Below, piece by piece: positions 40,191 through 48,604 of a stretch of 64,000 bases of DNA. How positions within the stretch are numbered: the stretch's first letter is position 1; each line of letters opens with the position of its first letter. This DNA comes from Terrabacter sp. Root181 (GTDB taxonomy: Bacteria; Actinomycetota; Actinomycetes; Actinomycetales; Dermatophilaceae). The DNA lies in contig NZ_LMHU01000006.1 of NCBI RefSeq assembly GCF_001428505.1, forward strand, positions 310,712 through 374,711, given 5' to 3'. The translations under genes and the position numbers were made by a program. The notes under the pieces were generated by a model. The model was not told the origin of the DNA, ran no database searches, and saw nothing but the letters and a program-made list of their open reading frames with translations.

Positions 40191-41332
40191 GCGACGGCCG
40201 CCCGGTCGGCCGTGTCGGCCGTGTCGGCCGTGGCCGCGGCCGCCTCCCGACGCGCGACCTCGTCGCGCACGAGCGGGATGACGTGCCGCCCGAAGTCCAC
40301 GGCGTCGTCGTAGAGGTGGTAGCCGCGGGCCGAGAAGATCCGCACCCCGAGGTCGTAGTAGTCGAGCAACGCCGCTGCGACGGTCTCGGGGGTGCCGACG
40401 AGGGCCGTGGAGTTCCCGCCTCCCCCCGTGGCGGCCGACGTCGCGGTCCAGAGGGCACGGTCGTGGCGCTCCCCCGACTCCGCGGCCGCCAGCAGCCGCT
40501 GCGACCCTGCGTTCTCGGGCTGGGAGCCGTTGCGGCGCAAGCGTCCCCGCGAAGCAGAGCCTCCGGCGGCTCTGTGCGCCCGGATGTCGCCGAGGGTGCG
40601 CTCGGCCTTGTCCCAGGCCAGCTCGTCCGTGGCTCCGAGGATCGGCCGGAAGGCGACCTGGATCGTCGGCAGGGCACGCCCGGCATGGGCGGCGGCAGCG
40701 CGGATCGTCTCGATCTGCTCCGCCGTGCCGGCGAGCGGCTCGCCCCACAGCGCGAAGACGTCAGCCTCCTGCGCACCGACGGCGTATGCCGCCGGGCTCG
40801 ACCCGCCGAAGGAGATCCGCGGGCGCGGGGACTGGAGCGGCTTGATGTCGGCGAGGAAGCCCTCGAAACGGTAGTGCTCGCCGTCGAAGTCGAACGGCTC
40901 GTCGCTCGTCCACGCCTGCTTGAGGATCTGGATGAACTCCCTCGTGCGGGCGTACCGGGCGTCCTTGTCGAGGTGGTCACCCTCCGCGGCCTGGTCCGCG
41001 GTGCTGCCTCCGGTGATGACGTGCACCTCGAAGCGGCCGTCGCTGATGTGGTCGAGCGTGGCGAAGGTCTTCGCCGTCAGGGTGGGGTAGGCCGTGTTGG
41101 GCCGGTGCGCGACGACGAGGTTGAGCCGGTCGGTGTTCGCCGCGACGTGGGCGGCGACCTGTGCGGGGTCGGGTGAGCCGGAGTGGTAGGCGAAGAGGAC
41201 GCGGTCCCAGCCGTTGTCCTCGTGGGCGCGGGCGAGCTTCGTGGCGTACGACAGGTCGAGGGCGCCCGCGCTGCGTGCGGTCGTCTCCGTGCCGTCGTGG
41301 TTGGCGGCGATGCCGAGGAACTCAACTGGCAT
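40187..41332 (-). CDS. LLM-class FMNH2-dependent monooxygenase, SsuD-like
   Basis: A 381-aa alkanesulfonate-monooxygenase-type protein (VEFLGIAANHDGTETT; DNGWDRVLFAYHSGSPDPAQVAAHVAANTDRL; LDHISDGRFEVHVITGG; RISFGGSSPAAYAVGAQEADVFALWGEP; NSTALVGTPETVAAALLDYYDLGVRIFSARGYHLYDDA). SsuD relatives release sulfite or an aldehyde from organosulfur compounds. A short insertion, RAAGGSASRGRLRRNGSQP, falls around residues 255-275 over a DNA palindrome (near 40551-40578). It overlaps the upstream FAD/NAD(P) gene by 11 bp. Confidence 0.9.
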   Translation of the reverse strand: MPVEFLGIAANHDGTETTARSAGALDLSYATKLARAHEDNGWDRVLFAYHSGSPDPAQVAAHVAANTDRLNLVVAHRPNTAYPTLTAKTFATLDHISDGRFEVHVITGGSTADQAAEGDHLDKDARYARTREFIQILKQAWTSDEPFDFDGEHYRFEGFLADIKPLQSPRPRISFGGSSPAAYAVGAQEADVFALWGEPLAGTAEQIETIRAAAAHAGRALPTIQVAFRPILGATDELAWDKAERTLGDIRAHRAAGGSASRGRLRRNGSQPENAGSQRLLAAAESGERHDRALWTATSAATGGGGNSTALVGTPETVAAALLDYYDLGVRIFSARGYHLYDDAVDFGRHVIPLVRDEVARREAAAATADTADTADRAAVA

Positions 41333-43325
41333 GACGGTGGTCCTTCTCTCTCGGGGTGTCTCGGGGGTCGTGCTGCGGTCGGTGGGCGTCGTCGTGGTCC
41401 CGCACGTGGACCGGTGCCCTGCGTGGCGGTCGGTGCGACGAGGAGCTGATGAGGTGCGCGGGCGTGGTGCGCCCTGCCAGGGCGACCGTGAGCAGGTCTC
41501 GGGCGACGGCGTCGTTCTGGCGGAACCCCGGCCCGTTGAAGCGGGGCCGGGAGAAGCCTCCGGCGCCGACGGACCCCGACACCGCGGGGCCGACGAGGTA
41601 GCGGTGCGGGTGCACGCTGCCGTCGGCACGGACGGCCCGCGCCCGGGCGTCGTCGACGAGCTGCCCCGCGCCGAGAGCGGTCCCGTCGGAAGCCGTGACG
41701 GGCCGCGAGCGCAGCTCGCCCGAGGCCAGCAGCCCGGCGACGAGGGGGTCGGTGACGAGGGCGCTGTCGGGTCGGGGCAGCCTCGCGTCGACGGCTGCCC
41801 GGGCCCGCACCTCACGGTCTCCGGAGCGCCCGACGAAGGCACCGTCCTCGATGACGAGCTCGAGGTGCGGGCCGAGGAACCGGACGATGCCCGCCCGGTG
41901 CAGCGCCAGCAGCTCGGCGAGCCGACGCGGCGGAGGTCCGCTGGCCAGGAACGAGAAGAGCCCGTGGAAGTGCCCCTCCACGTGCCGCACCCGGTCCTCG
42001 TCGAGGAGGCGACCGGTCACGACGAGCTCGGTCAGGACGGCATACACCGCGAGGAGCGTGTCGAAGACGGCCCGGTCGCTCGACCGCGACGGGTCGGCGC
42101 GACGGGTCAGGTCGTGTCCGACGTGCTCTGCGACGAGGCGCTCCACCTCGTCGGGCGACGTCCCGTCGTGGAGGACGGCGTCGAGCGGCCGGTCGATGCG
42201 GTGGATGTCGAAGACGTCCTCGGGGTCGCTCAGGTGCGCCACGGCGACGGCCGTGAGCTCCCCGTTCGTGACGTCGGCCTTGGCGAGGGCGCGCTCGAGG
42301 GCCTCGAGGGTGCCTCGGGTCCGCTCCGGGTGGGCCTCGAAGAGCCGGCGGTAGTGCGCCGCCGCGAGCTCGAGCACGACGAGCGGCCAGACCTGGCTCC
42401 GGTAGTCGAGGACCGACGCGCCGCCGCCGAGGGTGGCGAGGCGCTCACGGGTCAGGTGTCGCAGCGGGGCCGGTCCGGCGACACCCTCGCGGACCTCGTA
42501 GCCGAGCTTGGCGTGGTAGGGCACGCCGCGACGTGACCCCACGTGGAGCACCGGCTCACGGCCGCTCGGGTGGTAGGTCAGCTGCGTGCCGTCGCCGGTG
42601 AACGTGCCGCCGCGGCCTTCGCCGAGAAGGACGACGAGGTCGACGAACGCCAGGCCCATCCCGCGGACGACGACGGGCTCCCCCGGCTGCAGCCCGTCGA
42701 GGTCGAGGTCGGCCGTGTGCCCCGGGGGGACGTAGGTGAGTCCATGTGCGGCCGCGACGTCGAGGAGACGTTGCTCGCCCGGGGCGGGAGCCTGGTCGAG
42801 ATACCCCTGCGCGAGCACGACGACGTCCGCCTCCAGGTGCCGCCCGTCGGCCAGGCCGACGCGTTGGGACCCGCCGCGGTCGACGAGTCCGACGGCCCGG
42901 CTCGCGTGGACGTGCACGCTGACGGCCTCCGGAAGGGAACCGACGACTCGTCCCCAGGCCCAGTCGAGGTAGTCCGCCTGGACGACGCGGGGCGCGAAGG
43001 AGCGGGCAGACAGCCCGGCCGCCGCGGCGCTCGCCTCGGGACCGGCCGCCCACTCGGACAGGGACGGCCCCGGCACGACCGGTCCCTCGCACGTGACCGA
43101 CTCGTCCGTGAAGACCGTGACGTCCTGCGCCTCGGAGTTCATCCAGAGCAGGGGCGACTGGGCTGCCCGCCAGATCCGACCGGTGCCCGGCGGGTGCGGG
43201 TCGACGACGTGCACCTCGACCCGCTCCCCCGGCGTGCCGACCACGCCCGCGTTGGCGCCGAGGCGCTCGACGAGGCCGAGCGCCCGCGGTCCGGCCCCCA
43301 CGACGACGATCCGTCGGCCGGTCAC
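41322..43325 (-). CDS. FAD/NAD(P)-binding protein (PF13454-type), 667 aa
   Basis: A large flavoprotein. The Rossmann fingerprint is VVVGAGPRALGLVERLG, followed by VVDPHPPGTGRIWRAAQSPLLWMNSEAQ and a second nucleotide-binding motif GEPVVVRGMGLAFVDLVVLLGEG split across residues. The C-terminal half is helical (VFDIHRIDRPLDAVL, GPGFRQNDAVARDLL) with a basic, His-rich tail. The family (often annotated as FAD-NAD(P)-binding) resembles N-hydroxylating monooxygenases; its substrate is unknown. The gene overlaps the reductase/GNAT fusion by 4 bp and the SsuD-like gene by 11 bp, so it belongs to the pathway. Confidence 0.87.
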   Translation of the reverse strand: MTGRRIVVVGAGPRALGLVERLGANAGVVGTPGERVEVHVVDPHPPGTGRIWRAAQSPLLWMNSEAQDVTVFTDESVTCEGPVVPGPSLSEWAAGPEASAAAAGLSARSFAPRVVQADYLDWAWGRVVGSLPEAVSVHVHASRAVGLVDRGGSQRVGLADGRHLEADVVVLAQGYLDQAPAPGEQRLLDVAAAHGLTYVPPGHTADLDLDGLQPGEPVVVRGMGLAFVDLVVLLGEGRGGTFTGDGTQLTYHPSGREPVLHVGSRRGVPYHAKLGYEVREGVAGPAPLRHLTRERLATLGGGASVLDYRSQVWPLVVLELAAAHYRRLFEAHPERTRGTLEALERALAKADVTNGELTAVAVAHLSDPEDVFDIHRIDRPLDAVLHDGTSPDEVERLVAEHVGHDLTRRADPSRSSDRAVFDTLLAVYAVLTELVVTGRLLDEDRVRHVEGHFHGLFSFLASGPPPRRLAELLALHRAGIVRFLGPHLELVIEDGAFVGRSGDREVRARAAVDARLPRPDSALVTDPLVAGLLASGELRSRPVTASDGTALGAGQLVDDARARAVRADGSVHPHRYLVGPAVSGSVGAGGFSRPRFNGPGFRQNDAVARDLLTVALAGRTTPAHLISSSSHRPPRRAPVHVRDHDDAHRPQHDPRDTPREKDHRHAS

Positions 43326-44452
43326 GCCGCACCCCAGTCCCGGTACGAGCGCAGCCCGGGCGACCCGGCGGACACGCCGGGCACGGCGGGCACGGCGGAC
43401 GCGCCCGATAGGACCGTCCCCGCCGGAAGCTCCTTGTCGAAGGCGTGCGGGCCGATCGACTCGGGGTCGGCGTGCAGGTCGAAGGCCGGGAGGTAGCCGG
43501 CTGCGAGGTAGAGCGCGCGTGCCTCGGGCTGGCGTGGCCCCGTGGTGAGGTGGATCCTCCGGTACCCGAGCCCCGCGGCGGCCTTCTCGAGCTCGATCAG
43601 GACCCTGCGGGCGAGTCCCTGACGACGGAACTGGGCGTGGGTCCAGACCCGCTTCACCTCGGCGGTCTCGTCGTCGTGGCGGCGGATCGCCCCGCCGGCG
43701 ATCGTCTGCCCGCCTCGGAGCACGACGACGAACGCCCCGTGGGGTCCCTCGAAGTCGCTGACCGGGACCTCTGTCAGCTGCGTGTGGGGCGTCGACAGCC
43801 CGTAGCGCGTGCCGTACTCGACGACGAGGTCCTCGAGGAGCGGGGCCGCGACGTCGTCGTGCGGGGACACGCGCAGCACGACGTCGTCGTCGTCGAGGGC
43901 CGGCACCTTGTCGCGGCGGTGCCGCGCGACGTGCGTGAGGAACGACTCCGTGACCTGGTGGAGGGCTCGGGAGGCGGACTCCGAGAGCAGCACGCCGCCG
44001 TCGGCGGGGAAGACCTGCACGTCGGAGGCCAGCACGAACCAGCCCTGGGTCACGTGCTCCGCGCCGAGCGAGACGAGCACCGGCCGCAGGGCGTAGTCGA
44101 CGGCGAGCACGTGCGCCGCACTGCCGCCGGTGGCGACGGGAAGCACCGACTTGCCCCGCAGTGCGTACTGCGGGAGCAGGTCGAGCAGCGTCTTGAGCAG
44201 CCCGGTGTAGGCCGCCTTGTAGACCGGTGTCGTGACGACGACGGCGTCCGCCGCCTCGATCTGCGCCACGACCGCCGCGATCTGCGGGTCGGTGGCGTCG
44301 GCACGCAGCAGCGCCTCCGGGGGCAGGTCGCGCACGACGACGCGCTGGACGGCGTGGCCGCGCACGTCGAGACGGCGTTCGATGTGGCCGAGGACGGCAT
44401 CCGTGCGGGACGCCACCGACGGGCTCGAGGCGATGGTGACGATGGTGGCCAT
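43322..44452 (-). CDS. NADPH-dependent FMN reductase fused to GNAT acetyltransferase
   Basis: A 376-aa fusion. Residues ~1-185 are an SsuE/MsuE-type FMN reductase (VTIASSPSVASRTDAVLGHIE; ADAVVVTTPVYKAAYTGLLKTLLDLLP; VLPVATGGSAAHVLAVDYALRPVL). Residues ~205-340 are a GNAT domain with acetyl-CoA motif HAQFRRQGLARRVLIELEKAA and QPEARALYLAAGYLPA. The C-terminus is a Pro/Ala/Gly tail. The reductase would feed FMNH2 to the two LLM monooxygenases; the GNAT would N-acetylate the substrate, as SnaA does before S-alkyl-cysteine oxidation in Bacillus. It starts 9 nt after the second binding-protein stop. Confidence 0.88.
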   Translation of the reverse strand: MATIVTIASSPSVASRTDAVLGHIERRLDVRGHAVQRVVVRDLPPEALLRADATDPQIAAVVAQIEAADAVVVTTPVYKAAYTGLLKTLLDLLPQYALRGKSVLPVATGGSAAHVLAVDYALRPVLVSLGAEHVTQGWFVLASDVQVFPADGGVLLSESASRALHQVTESFLTHVARHRRDKVPALDDDDVVLRVSPHDDVAAPLLEDLVVEYGTRYGLSTPHTQLTEVPVSDFEGPHGAFVVVLRGGQTIAGGAIRRHDDETAEVKRVWTHAQFRRQGLARRVLIELEKAAAGLGYRRIHLTTGPRQPEARALYLAAGYLPAFDLHADPESIGPHAFDKELPAGTVLSGASAVPAVPGVSAGSPGLRSYRDWGAA

Positions 44453-44461
44453 GTCAGCGCC

Positions 44462-45493
44462 TCACTTCGCCGAGGTCTCGGTGGGCTTGGGCAGCCCGGC
44501 GGGGTTGACCTCGGAGGCGGGCACCGCCTCCGCGGTGAGGCCCCACCGGGCGAGGACCTTGCCGTAGCTGCCGTCCGCGATGGCGGCGTTGATGGCGTCC
44601 GCGATCGGCTTGGCCAGGCCGTTGCCCTTCTTCGTCAGCACACCGACCTTCCCGGGGATCGGGAAGCTCGACGACACGGTGCCGACGATCTGCGTCCTGC
44701 CCGCCGTGACGACGTGGTAGGTCGCGGTCGGGTTCGGGCCGAGGTAGAGGTCGATGCGACCGGAGTCGAGGGCGAGGTAGTACTCCGTCGTGCCCTGGTA
44801 GTAGACGAGCTCGGCGGGCGCGCGTCCGGCCTTCTCGTTCTCCTCGTTCCAGCGCAGCAGGATCGCCTCCTGCAGGGTCCCCGACCCGACGGCCACCTTC
44901 TTGCCCGAGATGTCGGCCGGCCCCCGCACCTGCAGCGTCGAGCCCTTCTTGGCCTCGAACGCGTGCAGCCCGAGCCGGTACGTCGCGAAGTCGTACTTCT
45001 CCTTTCGCTCCTCGGAGACGCCGACGTTGGAGATCGCGACCTGGTACTTGCCCGAGTCGGTGCCGATAAAGAGGTTCTCCCAGCTCGTCGTCTGCACGTC
45101 GGCCTCGAGGCCGAGGACGTCGGCGACGAGGTGGGCGACGTCGACCTCCACCCCGATCGGCGTCGTGTTGTCGTCGGCCGTGAACGCCAGAGGGGGTATG
45201 CCGCCGCCCGCGCCGCCGCTGCCGATGACCAGGGTGCCCCTGGCCTTGACGTCGGCCGGCAGGGTCGCGGCGATCTCCGGGTGCAGGGTGCCCGCCGGGC
45301 GCTTCGCGTTCGCCGAGGTGTCGAACGAGACGGGGAGGACCTTCGAGTCGCCGAGTGCCTTCGGGTCCACCTGCGTCGTCCCGGTGCTGACCGGGTCGGC
45401 GCAGGCTCCGAGCACACCGACGGTCGACAGGAGGGCGGCCGCGACGACGATCGCACGGCGGCCAGCAGGCGCATGGGTCTTGCTGTGGTGCAT
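44462..45493 (-). CDS. ABC transporter solute-binding protein, family 3 (copy 2)
   Basis: A 343-aa lipoprotein with signal RRAIVVAAALLSTVGVLGAC (lipobox LGAC). The mature part is a periplasmic-type amino-acid-binding protein (GIPPLAFTADDNTTPIGVEVD; TTSWENLFIGTDSGKYQVAISNVGVSEERKEKYDF; AVGSGTLQEAILLRWNEENEK; VGVLTKKGNGLAKPIADAIN). It is closely similar to the neighbouring copy at 45526. ATG 45493 is chosen because the signal begins there. No second permease pair exists for it, so both proteins presumably dock on the same transporter. Confidence 0.9.
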   Translation of the reverse strand: MHHSKTHAPAGRRAIVVAAALLSTVGVLGACADPVSTGTTQVDPKALGDSKVLPVSFDTSANAKRPAGTLHPEIAATLPADVKARGTLVIGSGGAGGGIPPLAFTADDNTTPIGVEVDVAHLVADVLGLEADVQTTSWENLFIGTDSGKYQVAISNVGVSEERKEKYDFATYRLGLHAFEAKKGSTLQVRGPADISGKKVAVGSGTLQEAILLRWNEENEKAGRAPAELVYYQGTTEYYLALDSGRIDLYLGPNPTATYHVVTAGRTQIVGTVSSSFPIPGKVGVLTKKGNGLAKPIADAINAAIADGSYGKVLARWGLTAEAVPASEVNPAGLPKPTETSAK

Positions 45494-45525
45494 GATGATT
45501 CGTCTCCTGGGGTGGTGTGGGTGGC

Positions 45526-46530
45526 TCAGTCGGTCTTGGGCAGGCCGGGCGGGTTGACCTCGGACTTCGCGAGCCCCTCGGTGCTGAGGTTCCAGCGCTG
45601 GAGGACCTTCGCGTAGCTGCCGTCGGCGATCGCCGAGTTGATGGCGGCGGCGTAGGGCGCGGCGAGGCCGGAGCCCTTCCTCGTCAGCACGGCGATGAGT
45701 CCCTGCAGGGACTCCCCGGCGCCCGAGAAGTGACCGATGGCCTCGGTCTGCCCGGCGGTCGCGACGTGGTAGGCGACGCTCGGGTTGGGGCCGAAGTACG
45801 CGTCGATCCGGTGCGACGACAGCGCGAGGTAGTAGTCCGTCTGCGACTGGAAGTACTTCACCTCGGCGGGTGCGAGCCCGGCCTTGATGTTGGCCTCGTT
45901 CCAGTCGAGGAGGATCTTCTCCTGGTTGGTGCCGGAGCCGACGGCGATGGTCTTGCCGGCGATGTCCCTGCCGCTCGTGACCTTCCACGTGCCGCCCTTG
46001 GGCGCCTCGAAGGCGAGGTCGTCCTTGCGGTAGGTCGCGAAGTCGTACTTCTCCTTGCGCTCCTCCGTGACCGTGACGTTCGTCAGGGCCACGTCGTAGC
46101 GACCGGAGTCGATGCCGAGGAAGACGTTCTCCCAGCTCGTCGCGGGCGTCTCGACCCTGAGGCCGAGCTTGTCGGCGAAGAGGTGCGCGAGGTCGACCTC
46201 GACGCCGATGACGGTCTTGTCGTCGTCGGCCGTGAAGACGAGCGGCGGCGTGCCGCCACCCGCCCCGGCGTTGGCGGCCGTGATCGTGCCCCGCTCCCGG
46301 ATGGCCGCCGGCAGCAGGGCCGCGGCCTGCTCGTCCTTCGTGGTCGTGATGCGCTTCTGGTCCGGCGAGGTGTTGACGCCCGCGACGGCTGCCGCGGCCG
46401 GGTCGGCCGAAACGCCCGAGCTGGCCTCTGCGGCTCCGGAGCAGCCGGTGAGCGCGACGGAGGCGGCGACCGCGAGGGCGGTGACGGCATACGTCGTCGG
46501 GCGGTGGACGGTGTGGGGACGTGCGGGCAT
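45526..46530 (-). CDS. ABC transporter solute-binding protein, family 3 (copy 1)
   Basis: A 334-aa lipoprotein with signal YAVTALAVAASVALTGC (lipobox LTGC). Mature domain motifs: GTPPLVFTADDDKTVIGVEVD, ATSWENVFLGIDSGRYDVALTNV, TVTEERKEKYDFATYRK, AVGSGTNQEKILLDWNEANIK. Compared by eye it is highly similar to copy 2 along its length. ATG 46530 is preferred to the longer start at 46566 because GAGGAG lies just upstream and the signal peptide follows directly. A GC-rich 88-nt gap separates it from the ATPase gene. Confidence 0.9.
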   Translation of the reverse strand: MPARPHTVHRPTTYAVTALAVAASVALTGCSGAAEASSGVSADPAAAAVAGVNTSPDQKRITTTKDEQAAALLPAAIRERGTITAANAGAGGGTPPLVFTADDDKTVIGVEVDLAHLFADKLGLRVETPATSWENVFLGIDSGRYDVALTNVTVTEERKEKYDFATYRKDDLAFEAPKGGTWKVTSGRDIAGKTIAVGSGTNQEKILLDWNEANIKAGLAPAEVKYFQSQTDYYLALSSHRIDAYFGPNPSVAYHVATAGQTEAIGHFSGAGESLQGLIAVLTRKGSGLAAPYAAAINSAIADGSYAKVLQRWNLSTEGLAKSEVNPPGLPKTD

Positions 46531-46586
46531 GAGGACTCCTCTCGGCACCCGATGGGTGCGAGTCATGGATGGCCGGTACGGCCTGA

Positions 46587-46613
46587 GGGGTGGTGGGGTG
46601 GTGGGGTGGTGGG
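46587..46613 (+). other. Potential G-quadruplex between ATPase and binding-protein genes
   Basis: On the plus strand GGGG-TGGT-GGGG-TGGT-GGGG-TGGT-GGG spans 46587-46613. Four G-tracts with uniform 4-nt loops satisfy the usual G4 pattern. The strand is the template for the minus-strand operon, so it could slow polymerase or favour an R-loop rather than act in the mRNA. Confidence 0.6.
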
Positions 46614-46618
46614 CGGCG

Positions 46619-47380
46619 TCAGAGGACGCGGTCGAGGAAGGCGCGGGTGCGTGCGTGGGCGGGGTGGTCGATGACCTGCTCGGGCGGTCCCTGCTCGACG
46701 ATGCGGCCCCCGTCGAGGAAGACGACCGTGTCGGCGACCTCGCGGGCGAAGCCGACCTCGTGCGTCACGACGACGAGGGTGGCACCGTCGCGGGCGAGCT
46801 CCTTGATGACGGCGAGGACCTCGCCGACGAGCTCGGGGTCGAGGGCTGAGGTGGGCTCGTCGAAGAGGATGACGTCGGGGTGCAGGGCCAGGGCGCGGGC
46901 GATGGCGACCCGTTGCTGCTGGCCACCGGAGAGCTGACGCGGATAGGCGGCCGCCTTGTCCCCCAGACCGACCCGCGCGAGCAGGGCCCGGGCCTCGACC
47001 TCCACCTCGGACCGTCGCCGGCGCTGCGCCGACACCGGCGCCTCGACGACGTTCTCGAGGACGGTGAGGTGCGGGAAGAGGTTGAACTGCTGGAAGACGA
47101 AGCCGATGCGGCTGCGCTGGCGCAGGATGTCCCGCTCGGGCAGCTCGTGCAGGCGCTCACCCACCTGCCGGTAGCCGATGAGCGTCCCGTTGACGCGCAC
47201 CTGACCCCGGTCGATCTTCTCCAGGTGGTTGATGGTCCGCAGCAGCGTGGACTTGCCCGATCCCGACGGACCGAGGATGACGGTCACGGTGCCCTCGGCG
47301 AGCTCGAGGTCGACGTCGTCGAGCACCCGGTGGCCCCCGAACGACTTCGTGACGCCGCGCAGGTCGACGACGGCGGTCAT
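46619..47380 (-). CDS. Polar-amino-acid-type ABC transporter ATPase
   Basis: A 253-aa ATPase: Walker [10 protein letters not shown] (37-45), signature [15 protein letters not shown], Walker [15 protein letters not shown], switch THEVGFARE. Strongly TcyC/GlnQ-like, the class used for cystine, glutamine and related amino acids. ATG 47380 overlaps the permease stop by 4 bp. Together with the permease and the two binding proteins it forms the import part of the operon. Confidence 0.93.
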   Translation of the reverse strand: MTAVVDLRGVTKSFGGHRVLDDVDLELAEGTVTVILGPSGSGKSTLLRTINHLEKIDRGQVRVNGTLIGYRQVGERLHELPERDILRQRSRIGFVFQQFNLFPHLTVLENVVEAPVSAQRRRRSEVEVEARALLARVGLGDKAAAYPRQLSGGQQQRVAIARALALHPDVILFDEPTSALDPELVGEVLAVIKELARDGATLVVVTHEVGFAREVADTVVFLDGGRIVEQGPPEQVIDHPAHARTRAFLDRVL

Positions 47381-48441
47381 CGGACAGCCTGCTCGGGACG
47401 ACGGGTGGCCTGCGATGCCTGCGTGGCGAACCCGGCCCACCGGGCACGCAGCCGCTGGAGCGGCGTCGGGGGCAGGGAACGGGCGCTGCCCCGGGCGAAG
47501 TGGCGCTCGACGTAGTACTGGCCGACCGACAGCAGCGTCGTGAGGATGATGTACCAGACCGTCGCCACGAGCAGGAGGGGCACGACCCGGGAGTTGCGGC
47601 CGTAGATCACCTGCACCTGGTAGAAGAGCTCCGGGATCGCGAGGACCGAGACGATCGAGGTGCCCTTGAAGAGGCTGATGACCTCGTTCGCGGCGTTGGG
47701 CAGGATCGAGCGCATCGCCTGCGGCAGCACGATCCTCGTGAGCTGACGGCGCCGCGGGATACCTAGCGCCGACGCCGCCTCGCGCTGCCCCTCGTCGACG
47801 GAGAGGATGCCTCCGCGGATGATCTCTGCCGCGTAGGCCGCCTGGTGCAGGGCGAGGCCGAGCACGGCCGCGCCGAGGGCCCCGAGGAGGTCGTTGGTCT
47901 CGACGCTGGCGAAGGACGGGCCGAACGGCACGCCGACGCTGATGGTCTGGTAGAGGTAGGCGATGTTGAACCAGAAGAGCAGCTGCACGATGAGCGGGAT
48001 CGACCGGAACGCCCAGATGTAGGCCCACGCCACGGTCCGCAGGAACGCGTTGGACGAGAGACGCATCGCCGCGAGGACGAGCCCCAGGGCGAAGCCGGCC
48101 ACGGTCCCGAGGACGGTTAGCTGGATGGTCGTGCCGAGGGCCCGGATGACGGTCTCGGTCGCGAAGTAGCGACCGAAGGTCGGCCAGTCCCAGCCGGGGT
48201 TGGTCGCCAGGCCGTTGACGAACATCGCGACGAGCAGGCCCACTCCGGCGACGCCGACCCACGTCCAGGGGTTGCGACGCGGGACGACGGCGAGGACCGG
48301 CCGGTCGACGGACGGCGTGACGGTGTGCGGGGCTGGTGGGGTCGCAGGGTGGTCCGCGCCGGTCGGCGGGACGGGCTCGGTCGCCCGTGGCGACGGAGGT
48401 GCCGTCGGCGCCGAGCGCCGGACGGTCGAGAGTGATGGCAC
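47377..48441 (-). CDS. Polar-amino-acid-type ABC transporter permease
   Basis: A 354-aa permease of the HisM/GlnP family with an extended Pro/Ala-rich N-terminus (~60 residues), about six helices, and coupling loop [25 protein letters not shown]. Only one permease gene is present, so a homodimer is expected. GTG 48441 ([10 protein letters not shown]) is preferred to GTG 48471 because CAGGAG lies 6 nt upstream. First structural gene of the operon, about 160 nt downstream of the leader peptide. Confidence 0.88.
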   Translation of the reverse strand: MPSLSTVRRSAPTAPPSPRATEPVPPTGADHPATPPAPHTVTPSVDRPVLAVVPRRNPWTWVGVAGVGLLVAMFVNGLATNPGWDWPTFGRYFATETVIRALGTTIQLTVLGTVAGFALGLVLAAMRLSSNAFLRTVAWAYIWAFRSIPLIVQLLFWFNIAYLYQTISVGVPFGPSFASVETNDLLGALGAAVLGLALHQAAYAAEIIRGGILSVDEGQREAASALGIPRRRQLTRIVLPQAMRSILPNAANEVISLFKGTSIVSVLAIPELFYQVQVIYGRNSRVVPLLLVATVWYIILTTLLSVGQYYVERHFARGSARSLPPTPLQRLRARWAGFATQASQATRRPEQAVR

Positions 48442-48468
48442 GTGGGGCTCCTGGAGGGATCGCTCGGG

Positions 48469-48490
48469 CACCCGTCACCGGGGACGGGTG
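48469..48490 (-). promoter_or_regulatory. Hairpin just upstream of the operon's first structural gene
   Basis: CACCCGTC (48469-48476) and GACGGGTG (48483-48490) form an 8-bp stem with a 6-nt loop. It lies 27 nt before the GTG start of the permease and could restrict ribosome access or serve as the 3' half of an attenuator. Confidence 0.4.
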
Positions 48491-48564
48491 GCAGGGAGGC
48501 GGCGTGCGCCGCGTGGGGTGCGTGCTGGCGCCTGTCCCTGCGGGATCACCGCTGGGGCCATGGG

Positions 48565-48592
48565 CGCCGACCGGCCGGCCGAGGAGTCGGCG
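48565..48592 (-). terminator. Candidate attenuator hairpin after the leader peptide
   Basis: CGCCGAC (48565-48571) and GTCGGCG (48586-48592) pair over 7 bp around a 14-nt loop that itself contains CGGCCGGCCG. It begins 12 nt past the leader-peptide stop, as expected of an attenuator. There is no T-tract. Confidence 0.35.
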
Positions 48593-48604
48593 ACCGAGAC
48601 GTCG

